A stretch of DNA of 38,460 nt from Cereibacter johrii (GTDB taxonomy: Bacteria > Pseudomonadota > Alphaproteobacteria > Rhodobacterales > Rhodobacteraceae), in the NCBI RefSeq assembly GCF_001720585.1, contig NZ_MABH01000068.1:1-38460 (forward strand). Reading direction: 5' to 3'. Position 1 is the stretch's first letter. Each line of letters begins with the position of its first letter. Both the position numbers and the translations under genes were made by a program. Shown here piece by piece: positions 7,421 through 13,933 of this stretch. The notes beneath the pieces were generated by a model. The model was not told where the DNA came from. It worked only from the letters and a program-made list of their open reading frames with translations, and ran no database searches.

Positions 7421-7996
7421 CTATTTGCTGTTGCGCGGGTCGATCCAGCCGATGTTCCCGTCATCCCGACGGTAGACGACGTTCACCCCGCCATGACCTT
7501 CATTGCGGAAGACAAGCATGTTCTGGCCGGCGAGTTCCAGCTGCATGACGGCTTCGCCCACGGTGATCGAAGGAACCTTCGTCTCCATCTCGGCGATCAC
7601 CATCGGCTGCAGGCTGTCGGCGCCTCCATCCTCGGCTTCCTCGGATGCGGCGAGGATATAGGAGGAACCCGGACCGAATTCAACCGGGGCCGTCCTGTCG
7701 CGGTGATGGTCGCGGAGACGGCGCTTGTAGCGACGGAGCTGCTTGTCCATCTTTTCACGGCAGCTCTCGAAGGCGGCGTAGATTTCGGTCGCGCGGCCGG
7801 TCGCCTGGGCCGTCAGACCGGTCGACAGATGGATCGTGGCTTCGCAGACATGTTCATGCGCAACGCGCGAAAAGACGATCGTCGCCTCGGTGGGGCGCTG
7901 GGCATACTTCTCGATCACCTCGCCAAGTTCGGATTTGACGTGAGTCTGAAGCGCTTCACCGATGTCGATCTGTTTCCCGCTGATCTGGTATCGCAT
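7421..7996 (-). CDS. hpf: Long-form ribosome hibernation promoting factor HPF
   Basis: This 191-residue protein has the S30AE/HPF-YfiA domain at residues 1-100 (MRYQISGKQIDIGEALQTHV, then ATIHLSTGLTAQATG and EKMDKQLRRYKRRLRDHH) and a C-terminal domain (about 130-190, including VSITVGEAVMQLEL-like sequence and RRDDGNIGWIDP) that in long HPFs drives 100S ribosome dimers. The length is typical of the long form, in contrast to the short HPF of E. coli. The start at 7996 has a perfect AAAGGAGG 4-5 nt upstream, so high expression is likely. It is separated from lptB by a 225-nt leader that may carry its own promoter (TTGACA at 8186-8181, with a poor -10). Confidence 0.95.
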   Translation of the reverse strand: MRYQISGKQIDIGEALQTHVKSELGEVIEKYAQRPTEATIVFSRVAHEHVCEATIHLSTGLTAQATGRATEIYAAFESCREKMDKQLRRYKRRLRDHHRDRTAPVEFGPGSSYILAASEEAEDGGADSLQPMVIAEMETKVPSITVGEAVMQLELAGQNMLVFRNEGHGGVNVVYRRDDGNIGWIDPRNSK

Positions 7997-8221
7997 GATT
8001 CCTCCTTTTGACTCGGCAAGGCCAGTCCGCCCCGAACCGGGGTGCCCGCCGACTGTTATTGCGGACGCGGGCAAACGTCGGGATCCACGGGGCCTGGCCG
8101 GAAAGCGGGGCCTGAGCGGATCGGCGGCGAGGGCGGGTTCTGCACGCATCAGGGTCATTTGGCTGCTTTTGGCGCGCGCTTGTCAACAGCAAGCTCACGC
8201 CCTTTGCCTGACCCGAAAGCA

Positions 8222-8983
8222 TCAGGAGATGCGGAAGTTCTGACCCAGATAGCCCCGCCTCACCATTTCGTCGCGGACTACCTCTTCCGTAGTGCCGCTC
8301 TTGAGAACGGTGCCGTCGTGAAGGATGTAGGCCCTGTCCACAATTTCAAGCGTTTCCCGCACGTTGTGGTCGGTGATGAGGACGCCGATGCCCCGGCTCT
8401 TGAGGTCGTGCACCAGCCCGCGAATCTCGCCCACCGCGATCGGATCGACCCCCGCGAAGGGTTCGTCGAGCAGCAGGTAGCGCGGATCTGCGGCAAGACA
8501 CCGCGCAATCTCCACCCGGCGCCGCTCGCCGCCCGAGAGGGCGAGGGCGGGCGTCCGCCGCAGGTGCGCGATCGAGAATTCGCCGAGCAGCTCCTCGAGC
8601 CGTTCGCGCCGGGTGTGCGGGTCCTTCTCGGTGATCTCGAGGACGGCAAGGATGTTGTCCTCGACCGACAGGCCGCGGAAGATCGAGACCTCCTGCGGCA
8701 GGTAGCCGATCCCCATCCGGGCGCGGCGATACATGGGCAGGGCGGTGACGTCGCGGCCCTCGATCATGACCTGCCCGCCCTCGGGGCTGACGAGGCCCGC
8801 GATGGCATAGAAGCAGGTCGTCTTGCCCGAGCCGTTGGGGCCGAGCAGGGCCACGACCTCGCCGCGGTCGAGATGCATCGTGACGTCGCGGATCACGGGG
8901 CGGCGCTTGTAGCTCTTGCGGAGCCCCACGACCTGCAGGCCCGACCCGCCACGGGTCACGACGAATTCCGATTTCACGTTCAT
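8222..8983 (-). CDS. lptB: LPS export ABC transporter ATP-binding protein LptB
   Basis: LptB (253 residues) is the cytoplasmic ATPase of the LptB2FG complex, which extracts LPS from the inner membrane and drives it across the periplasm. Walker A GPNGSGKT (48-55), Q-loop YLPQEVSIFRGLSVEDN, signature LSGGE (149-153), Walker B LLLDEP (170-175), D-loop AGVDPIAV and switch histidine H206 (ITDHN) are all present. It has a 12-residue N-terminal extension compared with E. coli. The start overlaps the lptA stop by 4 nt, which suggests translational coupling. The partner permease genes lptF and lptG are not in the window. Confidence 0.97.
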   Translation of the reverse strand: MNVKSEFVVTRGGSGLQVVGLRKSYKRRPVIRDVTMHLDRGEVVALLGPNGSGKTTCFYAIAGLVSPEGGQVMIEGRDVTALPMYRRARMGIGYLPQEVSIFRGLSVEDNILAVLEITEKDPHTRRERLEELLGEFSIAHLRRTPALALSGGERRRVEIARCLAADPRYLLLDEPFAGVDPIAVGEIRGLVHDLKSRGIGVLITDHNVRETLEIVDRAYILHDGTVLKSGTTEEVVRDEMVRRGYLGQNFRIS

Positions 8984-9498
8984 GGCGCCTTGCCCGGCTG
9001 GAAGACGGTCTGCACGCGCCCCTCCATCCGGCCGGTGCCGGCGGTCAGGTCGATGACGAGCTTCTGACCGGCCAGCGTGTTCGGCCCCTGCGTGAGCAGC
9101 ACGTCGCCCGTCATGACGACCTCGCCGCTCTCGATCGTGTAGACGGCTTCCTTCGCCTCGGCGGCCTCGCTGCCATTGGCGAGCGTGACGCCGCCCGAGG
9201 CATGGAGACTGCGGATCGCGCCGCCCCCGGGGGCATATTCGACCCGCACCGACTGAGCGCCGAGCCGCATCGGCCCCTGCGCGACGCGGACATCGCCCGA
9301 AAAGACGGCCGTCCCGTCCGACTGGTTCACCTGAAGCTGGTCCGATCCGATCTCGACCGGAAGCGTGGTGTCCTGCTTGAGCCCGCCTCCGAAGGCGACC
9401 TCGGCCCCTTGCGCGTGCGCTGCCATGGGCAGCCAGAGCGCGGCCGCCGCCGCCATCAGGATCGTCCTCATCTCTCGCCTCGACATCGCGTCCATCAC
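8980..9498 (-). CDS. lptA: Periplasmic LPS-binding protein LptA
   Basis: LptA (172 residues) is the periplasmic beta-jellyroll protein that bridges LptC and LptD. The N-terminus (MRTILMAAAAALWLPMAAHAQG) is a signal peptide with a likely cleavage after AHA. The mature part has the OstA-like repeats: VEIGSDQLQVNQSDGTAVFSG, VRVEYAPGGGAIRSLHASGG, AKEAVYTIESGEVVMTGDV and LAGQKLVIDLTAGTGRMEG. Start and stop each overlap a neighbour by 4 nt (lptC upstream, lptB downstream). The true start may be an internal Met (for example MRTIL, with GAGG 6 nt upstream), which would give a cleaner signal peptide. Identification rests on fold-type repeats and on context. Confidence 0.92.
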   Translation of the reverse strand: MMDAMSRREMRTILMAAAAALWLPMAAHAQGAEVAFGGGLKQDTTLPVEIGSDQLQVNQSDGTAVFSGDVRVAQGPMRLGAQSVRVEYAPGGGAIRSLHASGGVTLANGSEAAEAKEAVYTIESGEVVMTGDVLLTQGPNTLAGQKLVIDLTAGTGRMEGRVQTVFQPGKAP

Positions 9499-10109
9499 TT
9501 CTTCGGATCGTATATCAGCTTCACGCGATTCCCGAAGGTCAGCACATAGCTGCCGGCGGCTTCGGGATCCTCGGTCAGGCGCATCGAGCCGGCCTCGATC
9601 CGGCCGAGCGGGCCGGTGGCGTCGAGCGCGCTGTCGGAGCGCACGTCGGTCGCATCGAGATCGGCGGTCACCGCCTCGGTCGTCAGATGGTAGCCGGTGG
9701 AGGTGGTCACTTCCACCCCGCCCCCCAGCCGCAGGAGCCGCGCATCGCTGTCGAGCGCGCCGGTCTCGGCCGCCAATGTGGCGCTTGCGCCGTCGGGCGT
9801 GTCGATCCGGGCGCGAAGGGCCGCCGCCCGGCCCTCCTCGCCCGGCGCCTGGCCCGGACGGGCCGCGGCGGCCTCGACGCTCAGCGCCGCACCGTCGCTG
9901 GTGATCCCGGCCCAGGTGGGCGCGGTGATCCGCGGCTCGCGGACCCGGTCGGCCACATCCACATCGGCATAGGGAATCGCGTCGTCGGGATCGATCGTCC
10001 GTGCCACGAGGAACAGCGTCGACAGGATCGCCAGCGCCGCCAGCGGCAGGACGACCTTCAACCAGGCGACCAGCCGCGAATGAAGGTTGTCGGGCCGCCG
10101 GGGCGCCAT
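9495..10109 (-). CDS. lptC: LPS export system protein LptC
   Basis: LptC (204 residues) is a bitopic inner-membrane protein that passes LPS from LptB2FG to LptA. A short basic cytoplasmic end (MAPRRPDNLHSR) precedes one membrane helix at about residues 15-37 (VVLPLAALAILSTLFLVA), and the remainder is periplasmic with jellyroll-like repeats (ALRARIDTPDGASATLAAE, LLRLGGGVEVTTSTGYHLTT, GRIEAGSMRLTED). LptC proteins diverge strongly in sequence, so assignment depends on topology, repeats and the position kdsD-lptC-lptA-lptB. It starts 3 nt after the kdsD stop and overlaps lptA by 4 nt. Confidence 0.9.
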   Translation of the reverse strand: MAPRRPDNLHSRLVAWLKVVLPLAALAILSTLFLVARTIDPDDAIPYADVDVADRVREPRITAPTWAGITSDGAALSVEAAAARPGQAPGEEGRAAALRARIDTPDGASATLAAETGALDSDARLLRLGGGVEVTTSTGYHLTTEAVTADLDATDVRSDSALDATGPLGRIEAGSMRLTEDPEAAGSYVLTFGNRVKLIYDPKK

Positions 10110-10112
10110 GGC

Positions 10113-11078
10113 TCAGGCCACTCCGGCGCGGAGGCAGTCGTGAATATGGATCAGCCCCTCCGCCGCGCCCGATCCTTCGGGCTCGACCACGAAGAGCGAG
10201 GTGATCTTGCGGGCGTTCATCATCGCCACCGCCTTCTCGGCCAGAGCGTCGGGGGCGATGGTGAGGGGCTTGCGCGTCATCACATCCTCGACGGAGAGCG
10301 ACAGAAGACCCTCGAGATGACGGCGGAGGTCGCCGTCGGTGATGATTCCCTCGAGCCGCCCGTCGGGTCCGGTGACGCCGAGGACGCCGAATCCGAGGCG
10401 GCTCATGGTGATGAGGGCCTCGCCCATTGAGGTGCCCACCGAAACCAGCGGCAGGTTGCGGTGCATGAGATCGGCCACGCGCGCGAGCCGCGCCCCGAGC
10501 TTTCCGCCTGGATGGAAGACGCGGAAATGCTCGGGCGTGAACTGGCGGTGCTCCATAAGCGCCACGGCCAGCGCATCGCCCAAGGCCAGCGTCATAGTGG
10601 TCGAGGAGGTGGGCACGATGCCATTGCCGCAGGCCTCGGGGGCGGGCGGCAGCAGCAGGGCCACGTCGGACTGACGCAGCAGCGTGGACTGGGCGCGGCT
10701 CGCGACGCCGATCAGCGGAATGTCGAAGCGCCGCGTATGGGCGATGATGTCGGCCAGCTCGGGCGTCTCGCCCGAATTCGACAGCACCAGCGCCACATCG
10801 TCCCGCGTGACCATGCCGAGGTCGCCGTGGCTGGCCTCGGCCGGATGGACGAACTGCGCGGGCGTGCCGGTCGAGGCGAGGGTCGCCGTGATCTTGCGCC
10901 CGATATGGCCGGACTTGCCCATGCCCGAGACGATCACGCGCCCGCGGGCGCGCAGGATCGTATCGACCGCAGCGCCGAAACTGTCGTCGAGGCTCGCGCC
11001 CAGCATCGTGAGGGCCGCGGTCTCGGCCTCGATCACCCGCCGGGCGGTCGCGAGAAAGTCAGTGGTGGAAGATGTCAT
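10113..11078 (-). CDS. kdsD: Arabinose-5-phosphate isomerase KdsD (KpsF/GutQ family)
   Basis: This 321-residue protein converts ribulose 5-phosphate to arabinose 5-phosphate, the first step of Kdo synthesis. The SIS domain (1 to about 190) has VSGMGKSGHIGRKI (50-63), HPAEASHGDLGM (78-89) and SNSGETPEL (100-108); two CBS domains follow (about 205-320). Length and order are those of KpsF/GutQ/KdsD enzymes. ATG 11076-11078 (MTSSTTDF) is preceded by GGGACG and lies inside the rnd coding region, a 20-nt overlap that suggests coupling. The phosphatase gene kdsC, which follows kdsD in E. coli, is absent here. Confidence 0.94.
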   Translation of the reverse strand: MTSSTTDFLATARRVIEAETAALTMLGASLDDSFGAAVDTILRARGRVIVSGMGKSGHIGRKITATLASTGTPAQFVHPAEASHGDLGMVTRDDVALVLSNSGETPELADIIAHTRRFDIPLIGVASRAQSTLLRQSDVALLLPPAPEACGNGIVPTSSTTMTLALGDALAVALMEHRQFTPEHFRVFHPGGKLGARLARVADLMHRNLPLVSVGTSMGEALITMSRLGFGVLGVTGPDGRLEGIITDGDLRRHLEGLLSLSVEDVMTRKPLTIAPDALAEKAVAMMNARKITSLFVVEPEGSGAAEGLIHIHDCLRAGVA

Positions 11079-11673
11079 TCGGTTCGTCCCAGCCCATGAG
11101 GTCGAGCTCTGCCCGCGTGGGAAGGAAATCGAAACAGCGTTGCGCCAGTTCCATCCGATCCTCGCGCAGCAGCCGCGACTCCAGCTCGTCCTTGAGCCGG
11201 TGCAGATGGAGCACGTCCGAGGCGGCATATTCCTTCTGGGCGTCCGTCAGCTCGGCCGCGCCCCAGTCGGAGGTCTGCTGCTGCTTGGAGACGTCCACGC
11301 CGACCAGTTCGAGCAACAGATATTTCAGCCCGTGCCGATCGGTGAAGGTGCGCACCATCCTCGAGGCGATCTTGGTGCACCAGACGGGTTCGGTGCGCAC
11401 GCCGAAGGCGCGCTTCAGGGCGGCGATGTCGAACCGGCCGAAATGGAACAGCTTCAGCACCTGCGGGTCGGTCAGAAGACGCTCGAGATTGGGAGCGCGG
11501 GTCTGCCCCCGCTCGATCTGCACCAGATGCGCATCGCCGTCGCCCGCCGAGAGCTGAACGACGCACAGCCGGTCGCGCCGCGGGTCGAGGCCCATGGTCT
11601 CGGTGTCGATGGCCACGACCGGGCCGAGGACGAGACCGTCCGGCAAGTCGTTGCGGTGCAGATGGATTGTCAC
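11059..11673 (-). CDS. rnd: RNase D-type 3'-5' exoribonuclease, catalytic domain only
   Basis: RNase D trims 3' ends of tRNA precursors. This 204-residue protein carries the complete DEDDy active site: D23 and E25 in AIDTETMGL, D82 in HFGRFDIAALKRAF, and Y149/D153 in YAASDV. It lacks the C-terminal HRDC domains of the E. coli enzyme (about 375 residues), as many short alphaproteobacterial homologues do. I chose GTG 11671-11673 (VTIHLH, read as Met), with AAGGA 7 nt upstream; the frame stays open further but would run into the tRNA gene. The tRNA-Leu 3' end lies only 33 nt upstream on the same strand, and kdsD overlaps the end by 20 nt. Confidence 0.9.
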   Translation of the reverse strand: MTIHLHRNDLPDGLVLGPVVAIDTETMGLDPRRDRLCVVQLSAGDGDAHLVQIERGQTRAPNLERLLTDPQVLKLFHFGRFDIAALKRAFGVRTEPVWCTKIASRMVRTFTDRHGLKYLLLELVGVDVSKQQQTSDWGAAELTDAQKEYAASDVLHLHRLKDELESRLLREDRMELAQRCFDFLPTRAELDLMGWDEPNDIFHH

Positions 11674-11706
11674 TGCCTGATCCTTCGAATTGGCACGAAG
11701 GATCGA

Positions 11707-11791
11707 TGGTGCCCAGGAGAGGACTCGAACCTCCACGCCTTGCGGCACACGGACCTGAACCGTGCGCGTCTACCAATTCCGCCACCTGGGC
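11707..11791 (-). tRNA. tRNA-Leu(CAG)
   Basis: The minus strand folds into a class II tRNA of 85 nt with an encoded CCA end. The acceptor stem is GCCCAGG/CCTGGGC, discriminator A. The D arm contains AATTGGTAGAC. The anticodon stem CACGG/CCGTG encloses the loop TTCAGGT, giving anticodon CAG at 11757-11755. A long variable arm (GTGCC-GCAA-GGCGT) and a T arm with GGTTCGAGTCC follow. The long variable arm and CAG anticodon specify leucine (CUG codons, the dominant leucine codon here). A strong promoter lies just upstream, and rnd begins 33 nt after the CCA. Confidence 0.98.
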
Positions 11792-11807
11792 AGGTGTCGT
11801 GAGGGGC

Positions 11808-11836
11808 GATTTATATGGGGGATTCGGCGGTGTCAA
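11808..11836 (-). promoter_or_regulatory. Strong sigma-70-type promoter for tRNA-Leu and probably rnd-kdsD-lptCAB
   Basis: The minus strand has a perfect -35 TTGACA (11836-11831) and an overlapping -10 region TATAAATC. TAAATC (11813-11808) gives 17-nt spacing; TATAAA (11815-11810) gives 15. The predicted start is about 10 nt before the tRNA. No terminator-like T run follows the tRNA, so read-through into rnd is likely. Confidence 0.7.
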
Positions 11837-11942
11837 CGGGGTGTCACGAAAAAAGGCGAAGCTCATTGGCGCTTGTTCCGCAGCCCCTCTAAAGTTATGG
11901 GAAGGGGCAATCTTTGATGACCATGCCGGACGAGGACGGAAG

Positions 11943-12929
11943 ATGAGCAAGCTTGTGACGATCTACGGCGGGTCGGGCTTCGTGGGACGTTACATCGCCC
12001 GCCGGATGGCCCAGGAAGGCTGGCGCGTGCGCGTGGGCGTCCGCCGTCCGAACGAGGCGCTGTTCGTCAAGCCCTACGGTGTCGTGGGCCAGGTGGAGCC
12101 TGTCTTCTGCAACATCCGCGACGATGCCTCGGTGCGCGCCGTCATGCACGGGGCGGACGCGGTGGTGAACTGCGTGGGGATCCTCGCCGAAAGCGGCAAG
12201 AACCGGTTCCAGTCGGTGCAGGCCGAAGGCGCGGCCCGCGTGGCGCGGATCGCCGCCGCCGAGGGCGTGCAGGCGCTGGTGCAGCTGTCGGCCATCGGCG
12301 CCGATGCGCAGTCTCCGAGCGCCTACGGCCGCACCAAGGCTGCGGGCGAGGCCGCCGTGCGCGAGGCCTTCCCGCAAGCGGTGATCCTGCGTCCGTCGGT
12401 GATCTTCGGGCCCGAAGACGATTTCTTCAACCGCTTCGCGCAGATGACGCGCTTCAGCCCGGTGCTTCCGGTCGTGGGGGGCTCCACGAAGTTCCAGCCG
12501 GTCTTCGTCGATGACGTGGCGCAGGCGGCGGTGGCCGGCGTGCTCGGCCGTGCGGCGCCGGGCACCTACGAACTCGGCGGCCCGGATGTCGAGACCTTCC
12601 GCGACCTGATGAAGATGCTTCTGCGCGTAGTCGAGCGGCGCAAGATGATCGTGAACGTGCCCTTCTGGGTCGCGAACCTGATCGGCGGCGCGCTGGATCT
12701 GGCGCAGACGGCGACCTTCGGGCTTCTGGCCAACAAGACCCTGACCCGCGATCAGGTGCGCAACCTCCGCCGCGACAATATCGTGGCCCCCGACGCCAAG
12801 GGCCTCGCCGATCTCGGCATCTCGCCCACCGCGATGGAGGCCGTGCTGCCGGAATATCTCTGGAGCTTCCGGCCCTCGGGGCAGTATGCCTCGATCAAGG
12901 CTTCGGCGCGGAACCTGCGCAAGACCTGA
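11943..12929 (+). CDS. NDUFA9-like NAD(P)-binding protein (atypical SDR)
   Basis: A 328-residue atypical short-chain dehydrogenase, similar to the complex I accessory subunit NDUFA9/39 kDa family found in alphaproteobacteria and mitochondria. The Rossmann motif TIYGGSGFVGRYIARRMAQEG is at residues 5-25, followed by the family-typical VNCVGILAESGKNRFQSVQ, LSAIGAD, SAYGRTKAAGEAAV (the Y-x-x-x-K pair) and RPSVIFGPEDDFFNRFA. The C-terminal part (LWSFRPSGQYASIKASARNLRK) has no membrane helix. In mitochondria this protein binds NADPH within complex I; whether the bacterial protein is complex I-associated or an assembly or quinone-related factor is not shown here. It is followed 33 nt later by uppP. 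Confidence 0.85.
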   Translation: MSKLVTIYGGSGFVGRYIARRMAQEGWRVRVGVRRPNEALFVKPYGVVGQVEPVFCNIRDDASVRAVMHGADAVVNCVGILAESGKNRFQSVQAEGAARVARIAAAEGVQALVQLSAIGADAQSPSAYGRTKAAGEAAVREAFPQAVILRPSVIFGPEDDFFNRFAQMTRFSPVLPVVGGSTKFQPVFVDDVAQAAVAGVLGRAAPGTYELGGPDVETFRDLMKMLLRVVERRKMIVNVPFWVANLIGGALDLAQTATFGLLANKTLTRDQVRNLRRDNIVAPDAKGLADLGISPTAMEAVLPEYLWSFRPSGQYASIKASARNLRKT

Positions 12930-12962
12930 GCCGAGTCCCGGACCGAACAAGACGGAGCGATC

Positions 12963-13769
12963 ATGCTGGACTCGACGACTCTGGTCGCTCTTGTTCTGGG
13001 ACTGCTGGAAGGCCTGACAGAATTCATCCCCGTCTCCTCGACCGGGCACCTTCTGCTGGCCGGGCATTTCCTCGGATTCGAAAGCGCGGGGCGCAGCTTC
13101 GAGGTGGTGATCCAGCTCGGCGCGGTGCTGGCGGTGCTGACGGTCTATGCCGCCAAGCTCGTCTCGGTGATCCGGGCCGCGCCGCACGACCCGAGGGCCT
13201 TCCGGTTCCTCGTGGCGGTGCTGGTGGCCTTCCTGCCTGCCGTGGTGATCGGCGTGCTCGCGCACGGCTTCATCAAGACGGTGCTGTTCGAGACGCCCAT
13301 CCTCATCGCGGTCATGCTGATCCTCGGGGGGATCGTGCTGCTCTTCGTCGACCGCATGGCGCCGGCGCCCCGCTACGACGATGCGATGGACCTGCCGCTG
13401 AATGTGGCGCTGAAGATCGGCTTCATCCAGTGTCTCGCCATGGTGCCGGGCGTGTCCCGCTCGGGCGCGACCATCGTCGGCGGGCTGATGCTGGGCGCAG
13501 GCAAGCGTGCGGCGGCGGAATTCTCCTTCTTCCTCTCCATGCCCACGATGGCCGGCGCCTTCGCCTTCGACCTCTTCAAGAACCGCGACGTGTTGGACGC
13601 TTCGGCTCTGGGCGAGATTGCGGTAGGCTTCGCGGCAGCCTTCGTGGCGGCGGTTCTCGTGGTGCGCTGGCTGCTCGGCTATGTGAGCCGTCATGGCTAC
13701 GCGCTGTTCGGCTGGTGGCGAATCGTGGTCGGAACGGCGGCTTTGGTAGCCTTGCTGGCAGGCCATTGA
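12963..13769 (+). CDS. uppP: Undecaprenyl-diphosphate phosphatase UppP (BacA)
   Basis: UppP (268 residues) dephosphorylates undecaprenyl diphosphate, recycling the lipid carrier used for peptidoglycan and O-antigen; overexpression of the family gives bacitracin resistance. It is a multi-spanning inner-membrane protein. The two family motifs are intact: [20 protein letters not shown] (13-32, catalytic E16/E20 region and the SSTGH loop) and [17 protein letters not shown] (around residue 165, with the conserved Arg). Hydrophobic segments cover most of the chain. ACGGAG precedes the start. A 21-bp palindrome begins 6 nt after its stop and probably serves the downstream gltD promoter. Confidence 0.96.
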   Translation: MLDSTTLVALVLGLLEGLTEFIPVSSTGHLLLAGHFLGFESAGRSFEVVIQLGAVLAVLTVYAAKLVSVIRAAPHDPRAFRFLVAVLVAFLPAVVIGVLAHGFIKTVLFETPILIAVMLILGGIVLLFVDRMAPAPRYDDAMDLPLNVALKIGFIQCLAMVPGVSRSGATIVGGLMLGAGKRAAAEFSFFLSMPTMAGAFAFDLFKNRDVLDASALGEIAVGFAAAFVAAVLVVRWLLGYVSRHGYALFGWWRIVVGTAALVALLAGH

Positions 13770-13774
13770 GGGGG

Positions 13775-13795
13775 TAGGTCAGTTGAGTTGACCTA
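13775..13795. promoter_or_regulatory. Candidate operator 1 upstream of gltD
   Basis: A perfect inverted repeat TAGGTCA-N7-TGACCTA. It shares the first eight bases TAGGTCAG, the 21-bp length and the N7 spacing with a second copy at 13849-13869; the two begin 74 bp apart, close to seven helical turns. The element is clear in sequence; the binding protein is unknown. Confidence 0.6.
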
Positions 13796-13810
13796 AAAAC
13801 TGCGGAAATT

Positions 13811-13830
13811 GCGCGGCGTCGGGGCCGCGC
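13811..13830. repeat. GC-rich hairpin between the two gltD operators
   Basis: GCGCGGC (13811-13817) pairs with GCCGCGC (13824-13830) around a 6-nt loop. There is no T run on the plus strand, so it is not an evident uppP terminator. Confidence 0.5.
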
Positions 13831-13848
13831 CGGCGAAAAATCGACAAA

Positions 13849-13869
13849 TAGGTCAGCCTTGCTGACTTT
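13849..13869. promoter_or_regulatory. Candidate operator 2 upstream of gltD
   Basis: TAGGTCAG followed by a degenerate second half (TGACTTT) in the same 21-bp frame as operator 1. The central GTCAGC-CTT-GCTGAC is a perfect 6-bp dyad. It ends 64 nt before the gltD ATG. Confidence 0.55.
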
Positions 13870-13933
13870 TATGCCTGCCGGACCTGGAGTAACACGACCG
13901 CACCCCGCAGTCGGCCTCGAGGGAGGGCTCCGC

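Noticed and set aside
13775-13800. The palindrome after uppP as its terminator
   Set aside because: The stem is AT-rich, short and followed by A rather than T on the plus strand; an operator role fits better because a second copy lies near gltD.
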